Source: Erysipelotrichaceae bacterium
GTDB taxonomy: Bacteria > Bacillota_I > Bacilli_A > Erysipelotrichales > Erysipelotrichaceae
NCBI GenBank assembly: GCA_017561615.1
Contig: JAFZBT010000077.1
Location: forward strand, 1 to 10,158
Direction of reading: 5' to 3'
Length of the DNA: 10,158 nucleotides
Shown here piece by piece: positions 1 to 6,499 of this stretch. The position numbers were made by a program, and so were the translations under genes. How positions within the stretch are numbered: position 1 is the first letter of the stretch; the number at the start of each line of letters is the position of its first letter. Below the pieces are notes generated by a model. The model was not told where the DNA came from. It did not search any database and saw nothing but the letters and a program-made list of their open reading frames with translations.

Positions 1-857
1 TCCAGAACCGGGGCGATCATCTTGCACGGTCCGCACCAGGTCGCAAAGAAGTCGACCAGAACGGTTCCTTCTCTGACGGCTTCGTCAAAGTTTCCGGTAT
101 TGATAATTTCCACTTTTGCTTCCTCCTTCGGCAGTAATGAGGCAGCGGCTTCGTCGACGATGATGGTGACATCCGGATGCTGCTGGAGCACGGATGCCGG
201 GACTTCTTCGGTAACCGGACCGCAGATGGTCTTATAGATGGCATCGGCCTTGTGAGCGCTGGTCGCTACCAGAACGATCTTCTTGGCGGCCATGACATTG
301 CTGATGCCCATGGTGATGGCCTGAGTGGGCACCTTGGTGATGTCATCATCGAAGAAGCGGGCATTGTCCCTGATGGTCGATTCCTTCAGATCAACGATGT
401 GAGTCACGGAATCAAACGGGGTATGAGGTTCGTTGAAGCCGATGTGGCCGTTGGAGCCGATGCCCAGAACCTGAACATCCACCTGAGCCTGGGCCAGAGC
501 CGCATTATAATCATCGCAGTTCTTCTGCAGGTCATCGCCCTGACTGGAAGGAAGGTGAACGTTCTCTTCCCGGATGTCAATGTGATCGAACAGATTGCGG
601 TGCATGAAGGAATAGTAGGATTCCGGATGATGAATGTCCAGTCCGACATACTCATCGAGGTTATAGGACTTCACGTTTACATAGGAAGTGCCGTTTTCCT
701 GATGATCCCTGATCATCCGCTGATACAGGCCGATCGGTGAAGAACCGGTGGCCAGACCCAGCGTGCAGTCCGGTTTGTTTTTTACGACATCGAGAACGAT
801 CTGAGCTGCCTTGTCAGATACTTCATCATAATCCTTACAGACGATTAACTTGATCAT
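1..857 (-). CDS. nagB: NagB-thioredoxin fusion protein (glucosamine-6-phosphate deaminase + C-terminal thioredoxin), partial
   Basis: The NagB part converts glucosamine-6-phosphate to fructose-6-phosphate and ammonia in the cytoplasm, the last step of amino-sugar catabolism. Visible NagB motifs are the phosphate loop ATGSSP (residues 36-41), NLDEY with catalytic D68, and [11 protein letters not shown] with H138 and E143; N136 stands where E. coli has Asp, as in the Bacillus-type enzyme as I recall it. The NagB domain ends near residue 242, the normal length for the short Gram-positive form. The frame then continues without a stop through a six-residue linker, PKEEAK (243-248), into a thioredoxin beginning [19 protein letters not shown] carries both redox cysteines (C275 and C278). 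The protein is still open at base 1, so about two thirds of the thioredoxin lies outside. I translated residues 199-285 codon by codon and saw no stop or frame change. The start ATG overlaps the nagA stop (ATGA) and follows AAGGAG at an 8-base spacing. A fusion is unusual for this family; a sequence error removing a stop codon remains possible. Confidence 0.88.
   Translation of the reverse strand, partial: MIKLIVCKDYDEVSDKAAQIVLDVVKNKPDCTLGLATGSSPIGLYQRMIRDHQENGTSYVNVKSYNLDEYVGLDIHHPESYYSFMHRNLFDHIDIREENVHLPSSQGDDLQKNCDDYNAALAQAQVDVQVLGIGSNGHIGFNEPHTPFDSVTHIVDLKESTIRDNARFFDDDITKVPTQAITMGISNVMAAKKIVLVATSAHKADAIYKTICGPVTEEVPASVLQQHPDVTIIVDEAAASLLPKEEAKVEIINTGNFDEAVREGTVLVDFFATWCGPCKMIAPVL
111..128 (-). 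promoter_or_regulatory. Internal Shine-Dalgarno and GTG start at the NagB/thioredoxin junction
   Basis: On the minus strand, AAGGAGGA (128-121) is followed by 7 bases and a GTG codon (113-111), exactly where a free thioredoxin would begin (VEIINTGNF, read with initiator Met). The fused frame translates this site as the linker residues K-E-E-A-K. It may still recruit ribosomes and make free thioredoxin as well as the fusion. That use is inferred; the sequence match is direct. Confidence 0.7.
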
Positions 858-1996
858 TTTACCTGCTCCTTTCCGCCGACGTAGCACTGCACGACATTGT
901 ACTGCTCATCCAATACTACCATGTCGGCATCGTATCCGGCTACGATTCTGCCCTTATGATCATCAATACCCAGCACCCTGGCCGGGTTTAACGTACAGCT
1001 GTTGATGGCTGACGCCACCGGCACCAGCGCCTTCTCGATCAGCACCTGCAGACCTCTGTTGATCTTCAGGGTCGATCCGGCCAGCGTGGTGGTTCCGGTC
1101 AGCACGGCCGTGCCCTCCGGTGTCAGCGTTATGTCGGCACCGCCGGAGGTATACTGTCCCTGCGGCAGGCCCTTGCATCTCAGGGAGTCGGAGATCATGA
1201 CCGCATGGTCCGCTCCCTTGATGGTGAAGAAGTTATTCAGCGCATCCGGACAGCTGTGATAGCCGTCGCAGATGATCTCGCCGTAAATGTCCCTGATCCT
1301 GAAGGCCCCGCCTACCAGACCGAGCTGGCGGTGGTTATACGGAGTCATGCCGTTATAGACGTGCGTCATGGTCATGGCGCCGTTGGCCGCTCCCAGTACT
1401 GCCTGATCATAGGTGGCGGCGGAGTGTCCCATTGAACAGACCACGCCGTGAGATGACAGATATCTGATCATGGCCAGATCCCGGTCATGCTCCGGGGCAA
1501 TGGTGATGTACCTGATGTTGCCATCGGCAGCTTTCTGATAGCGTTTGAACTGTTCCAGATCGGCATCCAGGATGAATTCGGGAGGCTGAGCGCCCTTGTA
1601 CTTCATGTCCAGATAGGGACCTTCGAAGTGAATGCCCAGGATGTTGGCGCCCTGATAGCCTTCCTTCATGACTTCGGCCACGTTTCCGACTGCCCTGGTC
1701 AGTACTTCCTCTGACTGGGTAATGGTCGTAGGCAGGAAGGAGGTTACGCCTTCATCGGCCGGCAGACGGCTGGCCCACTCTCTCAGGCCCTCCGGCTCTC
1801 CGTCATTGGTGTCAAAGCCATAGGCGCCATGGGTATGGACATCGATGAATCCCGGCAGCAGCCGCTGGCTGCCGTAGTCGCAGTCCGCCTGTTTCTGACC
1901 GTAAGGCCACACGGCCGCAATTTTCCCGTCTGCGATCTCGATCTGCAGGGGATGGAAGCCGTTAGCTGTCCAGACTCTTTCCGATTGAATGATCAT
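854..1996 (-). CDS. nagA: N-acetylglucosamine-6-phosphate deacetylase NagA
   Basis: NagA removes acetate from N-acetylglucosamine-6-phosphate to give glucosamine-6-phosphate, the substrate of the NagB encoded directly downstream. The 380-residue protein has the usual length and amidohydrolase layout. HTH at H54/H56 follows PGFIDV; the metal-binding glutamate E125 is in [15 protein letters not shown] (H191) and THVYNGM (H212) supply metal or substrate histidines; ICDGYHS and MISDS follow, with catalytic D270. The C-terminus NPARVLG...[15 protein letters not shown] is the typical end of this superfamily. The start ATG directly abuts the pepT stop (TAGATG), with a GAGGTG ribosome site inside the end of pepT. 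The stop overlaps the nagB start by four bases. Both junctions indicate translational coupling in one pepT-nagA-nagB message. Confidence 0.96.
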   Translation of the reverse strand: MIIQSERVWTANGFHPLQIEIADGKIAAVWPYGQKQADCDYGSQRLLPGFIDVHTHGAYGFDTNDGEPEGLREWASRLPADEGVTSFLPTTITQSEEVLTRAVGNVAEVMKEGYQGANILGIHFEGPYLDMKYKGAQPPEFILDADLEQFKRYQKAADGNIRYITIAPEHDRDLAMIRYLSSHGVVCSMGHSAATYDQAVLGAANGAMTMTHVYNGMTPYNHRQLGLVGGAFRIRDIYGEIICDGYHSCPDALNNFFTIKGADHAVMISDSLRCKGLPQGQYTSGGADITLTPEGTAVLTGTTTLAGSTLKINRGLQVLIEKALVPVASAINSCTLNPARVLGIDDHKGRIVAGYDADMVVLDEQYNVVQCYVGGKEQVK

Positions 1997-3217
1997 CTAT
2001 TTCACCTCACTGCTCGCTTCAGCGATCTTCTTTACTACTTCCGTCATCACCTTCATGTCATCCACGCATACCAGTTCGTGGTTGCCGTGGAAGAACATGC
2101 CGCCGGTGCCGATGTTGGGAGTCGGCACACCCATGAAGGACAGCTGGGAACCGTCGGTTCCGCCGCGGATGGGATCGAACTTGACTTCGTAGCCCAGATC
2201 CGTTAGGGCCTTGACGGCAATGTCGATGATGTACTCCTTTCCCACAAAGCACTCTCTCATGTTGTGATAGGTTTCCTGCAGATCCATTTCGACGACCTGC
2301 CGGCCGTAGCTTTCGTTCATGTAATCCCTGATCATCTCAAACTGCTTCATCTGCTTATGGAAGATCACGGCATCGTGGTTGCGGATGATGTAGCTGCTGG
2401 CAGCCTGCTGGCAGTCACCGGTAACGGCGAGAAGGTGGTTGAAGCCTTCCCGCTTTTCGGTGTTTTCCGGCCGGTCAAAGGCCGGCAGCATGTTATGGAA
2501 ATCGATGGCCAGCTGGCAGGCGTTGATCATCTTGCCCTTGGCTGAGCCCGGGTGAATGGAATTGCCATGGAAGGTGATCTGGGCATGAGCGCCGTTGAAG
2601 CACTCGTAGGTGATCACGTCGACCGCGCCGCCGTCCAGCGTATAGGCATAGTCGACCTTGAACTGCGACAGGTCAATGTGATGAATGCCGGTGCCGGTCT
2701 CCTCGTCGGGAGTAAAGCACACCAGCACCTTTCCGTGCTTGATGGAGGGGTCGTCATGACATCTCTGCAGGTAGTCCATGATGATGGCGATACCCGCCTT
2801 GTCATCAGCGCCCAGCAGGGTCGTTCCGTCGGTGACCACGATGGTCTTGCCCTTCAGGGAGGCAATGTCGGGATAATCGGCAACGGTGGTGCGAATTCCT
2901 GCAGAAAGCTCAATGTCCCCGCCATCGTAGTTTTCGATCACTCTGGCCCTGATGCCGGTCCCCGAAGTGGCATCGGAGGTGTCCATGTGAGCCAGAAAGC
3001 CGATGGTCGGGCAGTCGTGGCCGACATTGGACTCCAGGGTACCGTAGACAAAGCACTGCTCATCTACCCGGGCATCAGTGATGCCCAGCTGCTTAAGTTC
3101 CTTTACCAGCTCATTGGCCAGAAGAAATTCATCCGGATTGCTGGGACAGACATCGGCGTCCTCACTGGATGTTGTCGCGAAACCGACATAGGTTAAAAAG
3201 CGTTCAAGTATGTTCAT
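1997..3217 (-). CDS. pepT: Peptidase T (tripeptide aminopeptidase, M20B family)
   Basis: PepT is a cytoplasmic di-zinc aminopeptidase that removes the N-terminal residue from tripeptides. The protein is 406 residues from the chosen start, close to the usual length of about 408. Visible metal and catalytic residues are AHMDTS (H77 ligand, D79), GADDKAG (D139), DEETG (E172/E173), LDGG (D195) and FFHGNHE near residues 376-381. The dimerization insert begins around residue 205. An upstream in-frame ATG at 3241 would add eight residues, but it sits next to the predicted -10 box (3248-3243) and so likely lies before the transcript start. The ATG at 3217 has AAGGA nine bases upstream. pepT is first in the operon and abuts nagA; the pairing suggests combined peptide and amino-sugar salvage. 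Confidence 0.95.
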   Translation of the reverse strand: MNILERFLTYVGFATTSSEDADVCPSNPDEFLLANELVKELKQLGITDARVDEQCFVYGTLESNVGHDCPTIGFLAHMDTSDATSGTGIRARVIENYDGGDIELSAGIRTTVADYPDIASLKGKTIVVTDGTTLLGADDKAGIAIIMDYLQRCHDDPSIKHGKVLVCFTPDEETGTGIHHIDLSQFKVDYAYTLDGGAVDVITYECFNGAHAQITFHGNSIHPGSAKGKMINACQLAIDFHNMLPAFDRPENTEKREGFNHLLAVTGDCQQAASSYIIRNHDAVIFHKQMKQFEMIRDYMNESYGRQVVEMDLQETYHNMRECFVGKEYIIDIAVKALTDLGYEVKFDPIRGGTDGSQLSFMGVPTPNIGTGGMFFHGNHELVCVDDMKVMTEVVKKIAEASSEVK

Positions 3218-3242
3218 GCTGTTTCTTCCTTCTATTATCATA

Positions 3243-3251
3243 ATTATATCA
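3243..3251 (-). promoter_or_regulatory. Promoter of the pepT-nagA-nagB operon (extended -10)
   Basis: TGATATAAT reads 3251-3243 on the minus strand: a perfect -10 hexamer preceded by the TGN extension. There is no good -35 at 17 bases, as expected for an extended -10 promoter. Transcription would start near 3236, leaving a leader of about 20 bases before the pepT ATG at 3217. No obvious operator palindrome or catabolite-repression site is visible beside it. Confidence 0.65.
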
Positions 3252-3271
3252 CCTAATGGCTTCCCCGCATG

Positions 3272-3298
3272 AAAAAGCCCCTGAATTTCTTCAGAGGC
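3272..3298 (-). terminator. Rho-independent terminator of pduL
   Basis: On the minus strand an 8-bp stem (GCCTCTGA with TCAGGGGC, one G-U pair) with a 6-base loop is followed by five T. It lies 14 bases past the pduL stop and separates that gene from the pepT promoter. Confidence 0.85.
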
Positions 3299-3312
3299 AA
3301 TTGTCTGCTTGC

Positions 3313-3882
3313 TTACTTGATGATGGTTCCTTCGCTCGGGGCGCCGGAGGCATTGGACTCATCGGTATCGATGTGCATGGCCAGCGCGAACTTCTCGGAA
3401 ACGCGGCAGACCACATCGCCGAACACCAGGGAACGGCCTTCGGTCTCAACCTTGACGGAGACGATCTGTCCGTTTTCCACGCCGTACTTCTCGGCATCTT
3501 CCGGATTGAAGTGGATGTGACGCTTGGCGGCGATGACGCCCTTTTCGATCTCGATGCTGCCGGCCGGACCGACTAAGGTGCAGCCGCAGGTACCTTCGAT
3601 GTCGCCGGACTCTCTTACCAGAGCGCTCAGACCAAGCTGTCTGGCTTCGGTCAGGGAGATCTCGACCTGGTCAGCGTTTCTCACCGGTCCGAGAACGGAG
3701 CACTTCAGCTCGCCTCTGGGTCCCACGACGGTGACCTTTTCATTACTGGCGAACTGGCCCGGCTGTGACAGCATCTTCTTGACGGTCAGCTGGTAGCCTT
3801 CGCCGAACAGTTTTTCAACGTCTTCCTGAGTCAGGTGGACGTGTCTGGCACTGGTTTCTACTAAAATCTTCTCTTCACACAT
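3313..3882 (-). CDS. pduL: PduL-type phosphate acyltransferase (phosphotransacylase)
   Basis: Members of this family move an acyl group (acetyl or propanoyl) between CoA and phosphate; paired with acetate kinase this yields ATP. The 189-residue protein shows the two-barrel family pattern: SARHVHLT (11-18, zinc-binding H14/H16), LGPVRNADQVEIS (64-76), KRHIHF (120-125, H122/H124) and MHIDTDESNA (169-178, H170). The first motif starts only 11 residues from the N-terminus, so the N-terminal encapsulation peptide of microcompartment PduL is absent. No microcompartment shell genes are in this window. I infer a free cytoplasmic enzyme doing the job of Pta in fermentation; whether it prefers acetyl or propanoyl cannot be read here. 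The start follows GAGGTA by 8 bases. The gene has its own promoter and terminator and is monocistronic. Confidence 0.93.
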   Translation of the reverse strand: MCEEKILVETSARHVHLTQEDVEKLFGEGYQLTVKKMLSQPGQFASNEKVTVVGPRGELKCSVLGPVRNADQVEISLTEARQLGLSALVRESGDIEGTCGCTLVGPAGSIEIEKGVIAAKRHIHFNPEDAEKYGVENGQIVSVKVETEGRSLVFGDVVCRVSEKFALAMHIDTDESNASGAPSEGTIIK

Positions 3883-3905
3883 ACTGTAATTACCTCGCTA
3901 AGATG

Positions 3906-3934
3906 ATTATATTACTTATGCAGGCCTTTGACAA
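3906..3934 (-). promoter_or_regulatory. pduL promoter
   Basis: On the minus strand, -35 TTGTCA (3934-3929), a 17-base spacer and a perfect -10 TATAAT (3911-3906) form a near-consensus sigma-A promoter. Transcription would start about 7 bases on, close to 3899, leaving a short leader that holds the GAGGTA ribosome site. The -35 lies 9 bases from the -35 of the divergent tRNA-His promoter. Confidence 0.8.
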
Positions 3935-3942
3935 TTTGGTTG

Positions 3943-3971
3943 TTTACAAAGACAGGGAAATATACTAAAAT
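3943..3971 (+). promoter_or_regulatory. tRNA-His promoter
   Basis: TTTACA (3943-3948), a 17-base spacer and TAAAAT (3966-3971) end about 10 bases before the 5' end of the tRNA. This geometry fits a transcript that starts only a few bases before the mature tRNA. Confidence 0.7.
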
Positions 3972-3981
3972 AATCTAGCAC

Positions 3982-4059
3982 GGCGGTTGTGGTGAAGTTG
4001 GTTAACACTCTGGATTGTGGCTCCAGCATTCGCGAGTTCGAGTCTCGTCAATCGCCCCA
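3982..4059 (+). tRNA. tRNA-His (anticodon GTG)
   Basis: The cloverleaf folds by eye. The acceptor GCGGTTG pairs with CAATCGC (one G-U). The D-arm stem is short (GTG/CAC). The anticodon stem CTGGA/TCCAG encloses the loop TTGTGGC with anticodon GTG at 4017-4019. A T-arm carries TTCGAGT. A genomically encoded G at -1 (3982) stands opposite discriminator C73 (4056), the hallmark of bacterial tRNA-His and the identity element read by histidyl-tRNA synthetase. CCA is encoded (4057-4059). The gene stands alone between its own promoter and terminator. Confidence 0.96.
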
Positions 4060-4096
4060 TTGCCCATACTGCCGCTAAGACGGCTTAAGCATACAG

Positions 4097-4121
4097 GTCA
4101 ACGCAGTTGACTTTTTCTTTT
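4097..4121 (+). terminator. Terminator of tRNA-His
   Basis: GTCAAC (4097-4102), loop GCA and GTTGAC (4106-4111) form a perfect 6-bp hairpin followed by TTTTTCTTTT. It ends the tRNA transcript before the promoter of the next gene. Confidence 0.85.
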
Positions 4122-4131
4122 GCGGCCATTC

Positions 4132-4140
4132 TGCTATACT
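4132..4140 (+). promoter_or_regulatory. yfcE promoter (extended -10)
   Basis: TGCTATACT (4132-4140) is a TGN-extended -10 box located 26 bases before the ATG. A TTGACT at 4107-4112 lies inside the preceding terminator stem and is too far (22 bases) to be a normal -35. AGGAG at 4153-4157 is the ribosome site, 9 bases before the start. Confidence 0.55.
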
Positions 4141-4166
4141 GAAGACACTTACAGGAGACAGTAATT

Positions 4167-4703
4167 ATGAAATATCTGATCGCGACCGACCTTCACGGCA
4201 GTGCCTACTATACCGAACTGATCATCAGCTGGTTTGAGAAAATGAAATGTGACCGGCTGATCCTTCTGGGCGACATCCTCTATCACGGCCCCCGCAATCC
4301 GGTTCCCTGCGGCCATGACCCGAAGAAGTGCTTCCAGCTGCTGAATCAGTACGCTGACCGGATCATCTGCGTAAGAGGCAACTGCGACGCCGCCATCGAT
4401 GACATGGTGCTTGATTTTCCGATCCTGGCTCCCTACTTCATCATGGAAGTTAACGGCAAGCTGGTCTTCTTCACCCACGGCGACGTCTTCAACTCCGAAA
4501 ACCTGCCGATGAAGGACATCATCCTGGTTCACGGCCACACCCACGTGCAGCGCTGTGAAGTCCACGAGGATCACGTCTATCTCAACCCCGGTTCCATTGC
4601 CGTTCCCAAGCCGGATAACTACCACGGCTTCATGACCCTTGAGGACGGCGTCTTCACCTGGTACGATGAAGACGGAACAGTCAAAAATGAATATCGGATC
4701 TGA
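4167..4703 (+). CDS. yfcE: YfcE-like metallophosphodiesterase
   Basis: A 178-residue calcineurin-like metallophosphoesterase of the YfcE/MJ0936 class; E. coli YfcE is of similar length. All blocks are in order: D8-x-H10 (TDLHG), GD at 35-36 (D36), GNCD at 71-74 (N72), FTHGD (H104) and GHTH at 123-126 (H124, H126). These ligate two metal ions, usually manganese. Family members hydrolyse phosphodiesters such as bis-pNPP in vitro; the natural substrate is generally unknown and nothing in the context settles it. There is no signal peptide or membrane segment, so it should be cytoplasmic. It is monocistronic, with an extended -10 promoter and a strong terminator just after the stop. Confidence 0.92.
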   Translation: MKYLIATDLHGSAYYTELIISWFEKMKCDRLILLGDILYHGPRNPVPCGHDPKKCFQLLNQYADRIICVRGNCDAAIDDMVLDFPILAPYFIMEVNGKLVFFTHGDVFNSENLPMKDIILVHGHTHVQRCEVHEDHVYLNPGSIAVPKPDNYHGFMTLEDGVFTWYDEDGTVKNEYRI

Positions 4704-4709
4704 TGACAG

Positions 4710-4732
4710 CCCGGCGCCGCCGGGTTTTCTTT
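4710..4732 (+). terminator. Terminator of yfcE
   Basis: CCCGGC (4710-4715), loop GCC and GCCGGG (4719-4724) are followed by TTTTCTTT. The stem begins 7 bases after the yfcE stop. Confidence 0.88.
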
Positions 4733-4741
4733 CGGGCAAAG

Positions 4742-4765
4742 AAAAACGGGCTCTGGTGAACCCGT
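4742..4765 (-). terminator. Terminator of rpsO
   Basis: On the minus strand ACGGGTT pairs with AGCCCGT (one G-U) around the loop CACCAG and is followed by TTTTTCTTT. It lies 11 bases past the rpsO stop and faces the yfcE terminator. Confidence 0.85.
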
Positions 4766-4775
4766 CTGTCTTCGA

Positions 4776-5042
4776 TTACTTACGTAAGCCTAAGCGCTCA
4801 AGCAGTGAACGGTATCTGTCAACGTCTTCGTTGCGCAGGTAGTTCAGCATGCTCCTTCTTCTGCCGATCATCTTCATCAGGCCGCGGTATGAATGGAAGT
4901 CATGCTTGTGCTCCTTCATGTGGACGGTCAGATTGTTGATGTTGGCGGTCAGTAAGGCGATCTGTACTTCCGGTGAACCGGTGTCGCCTTCCTTGACGGC
5001 GAAATCCTTCAGGATCTGAGCTTTCTGTTCCTTTGTAATCAT
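4776..5042 (-). CDS. rpsO: 30S ribosomal protein S15
   Basis: S15 is a primary 16S rRNA-binding protein that organises the central domain of the small subunit. The 88-residue product (usual length 88-89) shows the family signature: [33 protein letters not shown], then [10 protein letters not shown] and the C-terminal [12 protein letters not shown]. The frame is open 36 codons further upstream, but the family start MITKEQK at 5042 has GAGGA at a good spacing and the extra codons run through the promoter. Transcription probably starts from the site at 5119-5124; read-through from hemW is also possible because no terminator is evident between them. Confidence 0.97.
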   Translation of the reverse strand: MITKEQKAQILKDFAVKEGDTGSPEVQIALLTANINNLTVHMKEHKHDFHSYRGLMKMIGRRRSMLNYLRNEDVDRYRSLLERLGLRK

Positions 5043-5071
5043 GTCTTTTCCTCTTTCTTTCTGTCCTTGCC

Positions 5072-5110
5072 AACTGAGTAGACCGTCGGAAATTCGGTCA
5101 ACCAAGTATG
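5072..5110 (-). promoter_or_regulatory. Structured 5' leader of rpsO, candidate S15 autoregulatory element
   Basis: The predicted leader of about 70 bases contains a hairpin in which GACCG (5099-5095) pairs with CGGTC (5085-5081). Flanking CTTG and CAAG can close an outer helix with an internal loop, giving a folded RNA just upstream of the ribosome site. S15 is known to repress its own mRNA through leader structures in several bacteria, with different folds in each. The role here is inferred from position and pairing only. Confidence 0.4.
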
Positions 5111-5118
5111 CAAGCCTT

Positions 5119-5124
5119 ATTATA
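5119..5124 (-). promoter_or_regulatory. rpsO -10 promoter element
   Basis: A perfect TATAAT reads 5124-5119 on the minus strand, just after the hemW stop codon. The -35 region is weak: the best TTGATT is 20 bases away and the 16-17-base positions do not match. Transcription would start near 5112. Confidence 0.5.
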
Positions 5125-5133
5125 TTAGCATCA

Positions 5134-6219
5134 TTAATCCATGAAATCAACTAAAATGTCGTTCAGAACAAACAATCCCTTTTCCGTTACCCGCAGATAG
5201 CCGTCGACGATCTCCAGTAAGCCCCTGGAGACGTTTTTTTCGATGGCATCGTGATACAGCGCCAGTAAGCCGGTCTCAAACCGGTAGTCGTATTCCCTGA
5301 TGTTGATGCCCTGCAGCAGCCGCAGATTCATCATCACCGCTTCAAAGCGCTGATCCTTCTGGCTGAGCCTGTATTCCGTCTTGCGGTAGTGGTCCTGAAT
5401 GTAGTCCAGGAAGTTGCGGGTATTGTCATAACGGACGTTACCCACCTTGCCGCTGGCTCCCAGACCCACGCCCAGGTAGTCCTCATAACGCCAGTAAAGC
5501 ATGTTGTGCACTGACTGGTGAGTGGTCAGGGCGAAGTTGCTGACTTCGTACTGGCGGAAGCTGTGGCTGTTGAGGAAATCGATGATGGCCTGATACATCA
5601 GGAAATCGGTCTCATCGTCGACCGGCTGATAGCCGGCCATGCCGAAGGGCGTCTGGGGATGGACCTCCAGGTCGTAGATGGAGATGTGCGTGATGTTCAT
5701 CCTGACCGCCTTCTCCAGATCCCTCAGCACCTCGGAAACCGTCTGGTTGTGAAAGCCGTACATCAGGTCAATGGAGCGGTTGTCGATTCCCACCCTGTCC
5801 AGAGCCCGGAAGGTAGTATGCACGTCGATGTTGTGATGGGTGCGTCCCATGTGCGCCAATAGCTGCTCATCAAAAGACTGAATGCCCACTGACACCCGGT
5901 TGACGCCGTATTTCTTTATCAGTTCCGCCTTTTCCAGATCAAAGGTTTCGGGATTGATCTCGATGGTGTATTCCTGTTCCACCCGGAAGCGGCTGAGCAT
6001 CTTCAGCAGACCTTCCAGCTGATCAGCCGGCAGCGCCGTCGGGGTGCCCCCGCCGATGTAGATGCTCTGAAAGCTGTCCTGACTTACCGAGTCCAGCTCC
6101 TTCTGAAGATGATAAAGATAGCGCTCGGCCAGCACCTTTTCATAACGGCATTTCGCAAAGTCGCAATATCCGCAGATATGGCGGCAGAAAGGTATATGTA
6201 CGTACAGTCCCTTAATCAT
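5134..6219 (-). CDS. hemW: HemW-like radical SAM protein (heme chaperone family)
   Basis: From the preferred start the protein is 361 residues. A radical-SAM cluster motif, [10 protein letters not shown] (C12, C16, C19), follows YVHIPF, and IYIGGGTPT (GGGTP, 56-60) and VSVGIQSF follow. HemW has the CxxxCxYCDF form seen here, whereas true coproporphyrinogen dehydrogenase HemN has an extra cysteine (CxxxCxxCxC) and an N-terminal extension, both missing. HemW proteins bind heme and deliver it to targets; many databases still mislabel them as coproporphyrinogen III oxidase. An upstream ATG at 6252 would lie inside the MazG-like gene without a ribosome site. The ATG at 6219 overlaps that gene's stop (ATGATTAA) and is chosen. 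It is the last gene of the fmt-lepA operon. Confidence 0.92.
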   Translation of the reverse strand: MIKGLYVHIPFCRHICGYCDFAKCRYEKVLAERYLYHLQKELDSVSQDSFQSIYIGGGTPTALPADQLEGLLKMLSRFRVEQEYTIEINPETFDLEKAELIKKYGVNRVSVGIQSFDEQLLAHMGRTHHNIDVHTTFRALDRVGIDNRSIDLMYGFHNQTVSEVLRDLEKAVRMNITHISIYDLEVHPQTPFGMAGYQPVDDETDFLMYQAIIDFLNSHSFRQYEVSNFALTTHQSVHNMLYWRYEDYLGVGLGASGKVGNVRYDNTRNFLDYIQDHYRKTEYRLSQKDQRFEAVMMNLRLLQGINIREYDYRFETGLLALYHDAIEKNVSRGLLEIVDGYLRVTEKGLFVLNDILVDFMD

Positions 6220-6499
6220 CTTTTTCCGGATACCTTTTGTTAACGTCAGCAATCTTTTCCCTGATCAGCTGCTCAACGTCCCAGCCCTTGTCAATGGCAA
6301 TGGAGAGGGCGTACATCAGCACATCCGCCAGCTCGCTGCGGACTTCTTCTTCCTTATAGTTTTCCTCATCCCACTGGATGGTCTCCAGAAGCTCGGCGGC
6401 TTCCACGGAAACCGACTTGATGAGGATCGGCAGGGTGTCGGTCTTATCCCAGCCGGCGCGTACGCGCATGTCCTGGATGATCTGCAGTATTCTGTCCAT
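6212..6499 (-). CDS. MazG-like nucleotide pyrophosphohydrolase
   Basis: This 95-residue all-alpha protein carries the NTP-pyrophosphatase metal motif ExxE...ExxD as E33-x-x-E36 (SVEAAELLE) and E56-x-x-D59 (SELADVLMYAL). The family cleaves nucleoside triphosphates to the monophosphate and pyrophosphate, often removing damaged or non-canonical nucleotides. The size matches the short single-domain MazG-like group (as in RS21-C6 relatives), not the two-domain MazG of E. coli. The start shares a base with the lepA stop (TAATG) and is preceded by GAGGAG within lepA. The stop overlaps hemW, so it is coupled on both sides. The substrate cannot be predicted from sequence. Confidence 0.88.
   Translation of the reverse strand: MDRILQIIQDMRVRAGWDKTDTLPILIKSVSVEAAELLETIQWDEENYKEEEVRSELADVLMYALSIAIDKGWDVEQLIREKIADVNKRYPEKDD

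Noticed and set aside
17..244. 75-codon minus-strand frame, considered as evidence that nagB ends early by a frameshift
   Set aside because: The composition (Ser/Arg/Pro-rich) is that of an off-frame shadow; the nagB frame itself runs cleanly into thioredoxin, so no frameshift is needed.
177..740. 187-codon plus-strand open frame
   Set aside because: It is the exact antisense register of nagB, lacks a ribosome site, and the minus-strand frame has full family motifs.
2552..3196. 214-codon plus-strand open frame opposite pepT
   Set aside because: An antisense shadow of a well-supported gene, with no recognisable domain and no start signal.
3218..3241. Eight-residue N-terminal extension of pepT from ATG 3241
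   Set aside because: That ATG lies immediately beside the predicted -10 box and probably upstream of the transcript start; the ATG at 3217 has a good ribosome site and gives the family length.
4149..4739. 196-codon minus-strand open frame opposite yfcE
   Set aside because: It runs in the antisense register of yfcE and through both terminators; yfcE has every metal-binding motif and a proper ribosome site.
5043..5150. Upstream 36-codon extension of rpsO
   Set aside because: It spans the rpsO -10 box and leader and overlaps the end of hemW; S15 family length and the ribosome site support 5042.
5134..6219. Call as oxygen-independent coproporphyrinogen III oxidase HemN
   Set aside because: The motif is CxxxCxYCDF without the fourth HemN cysteine, and the N-terminal HemN extension is missing, so HemW fits better.
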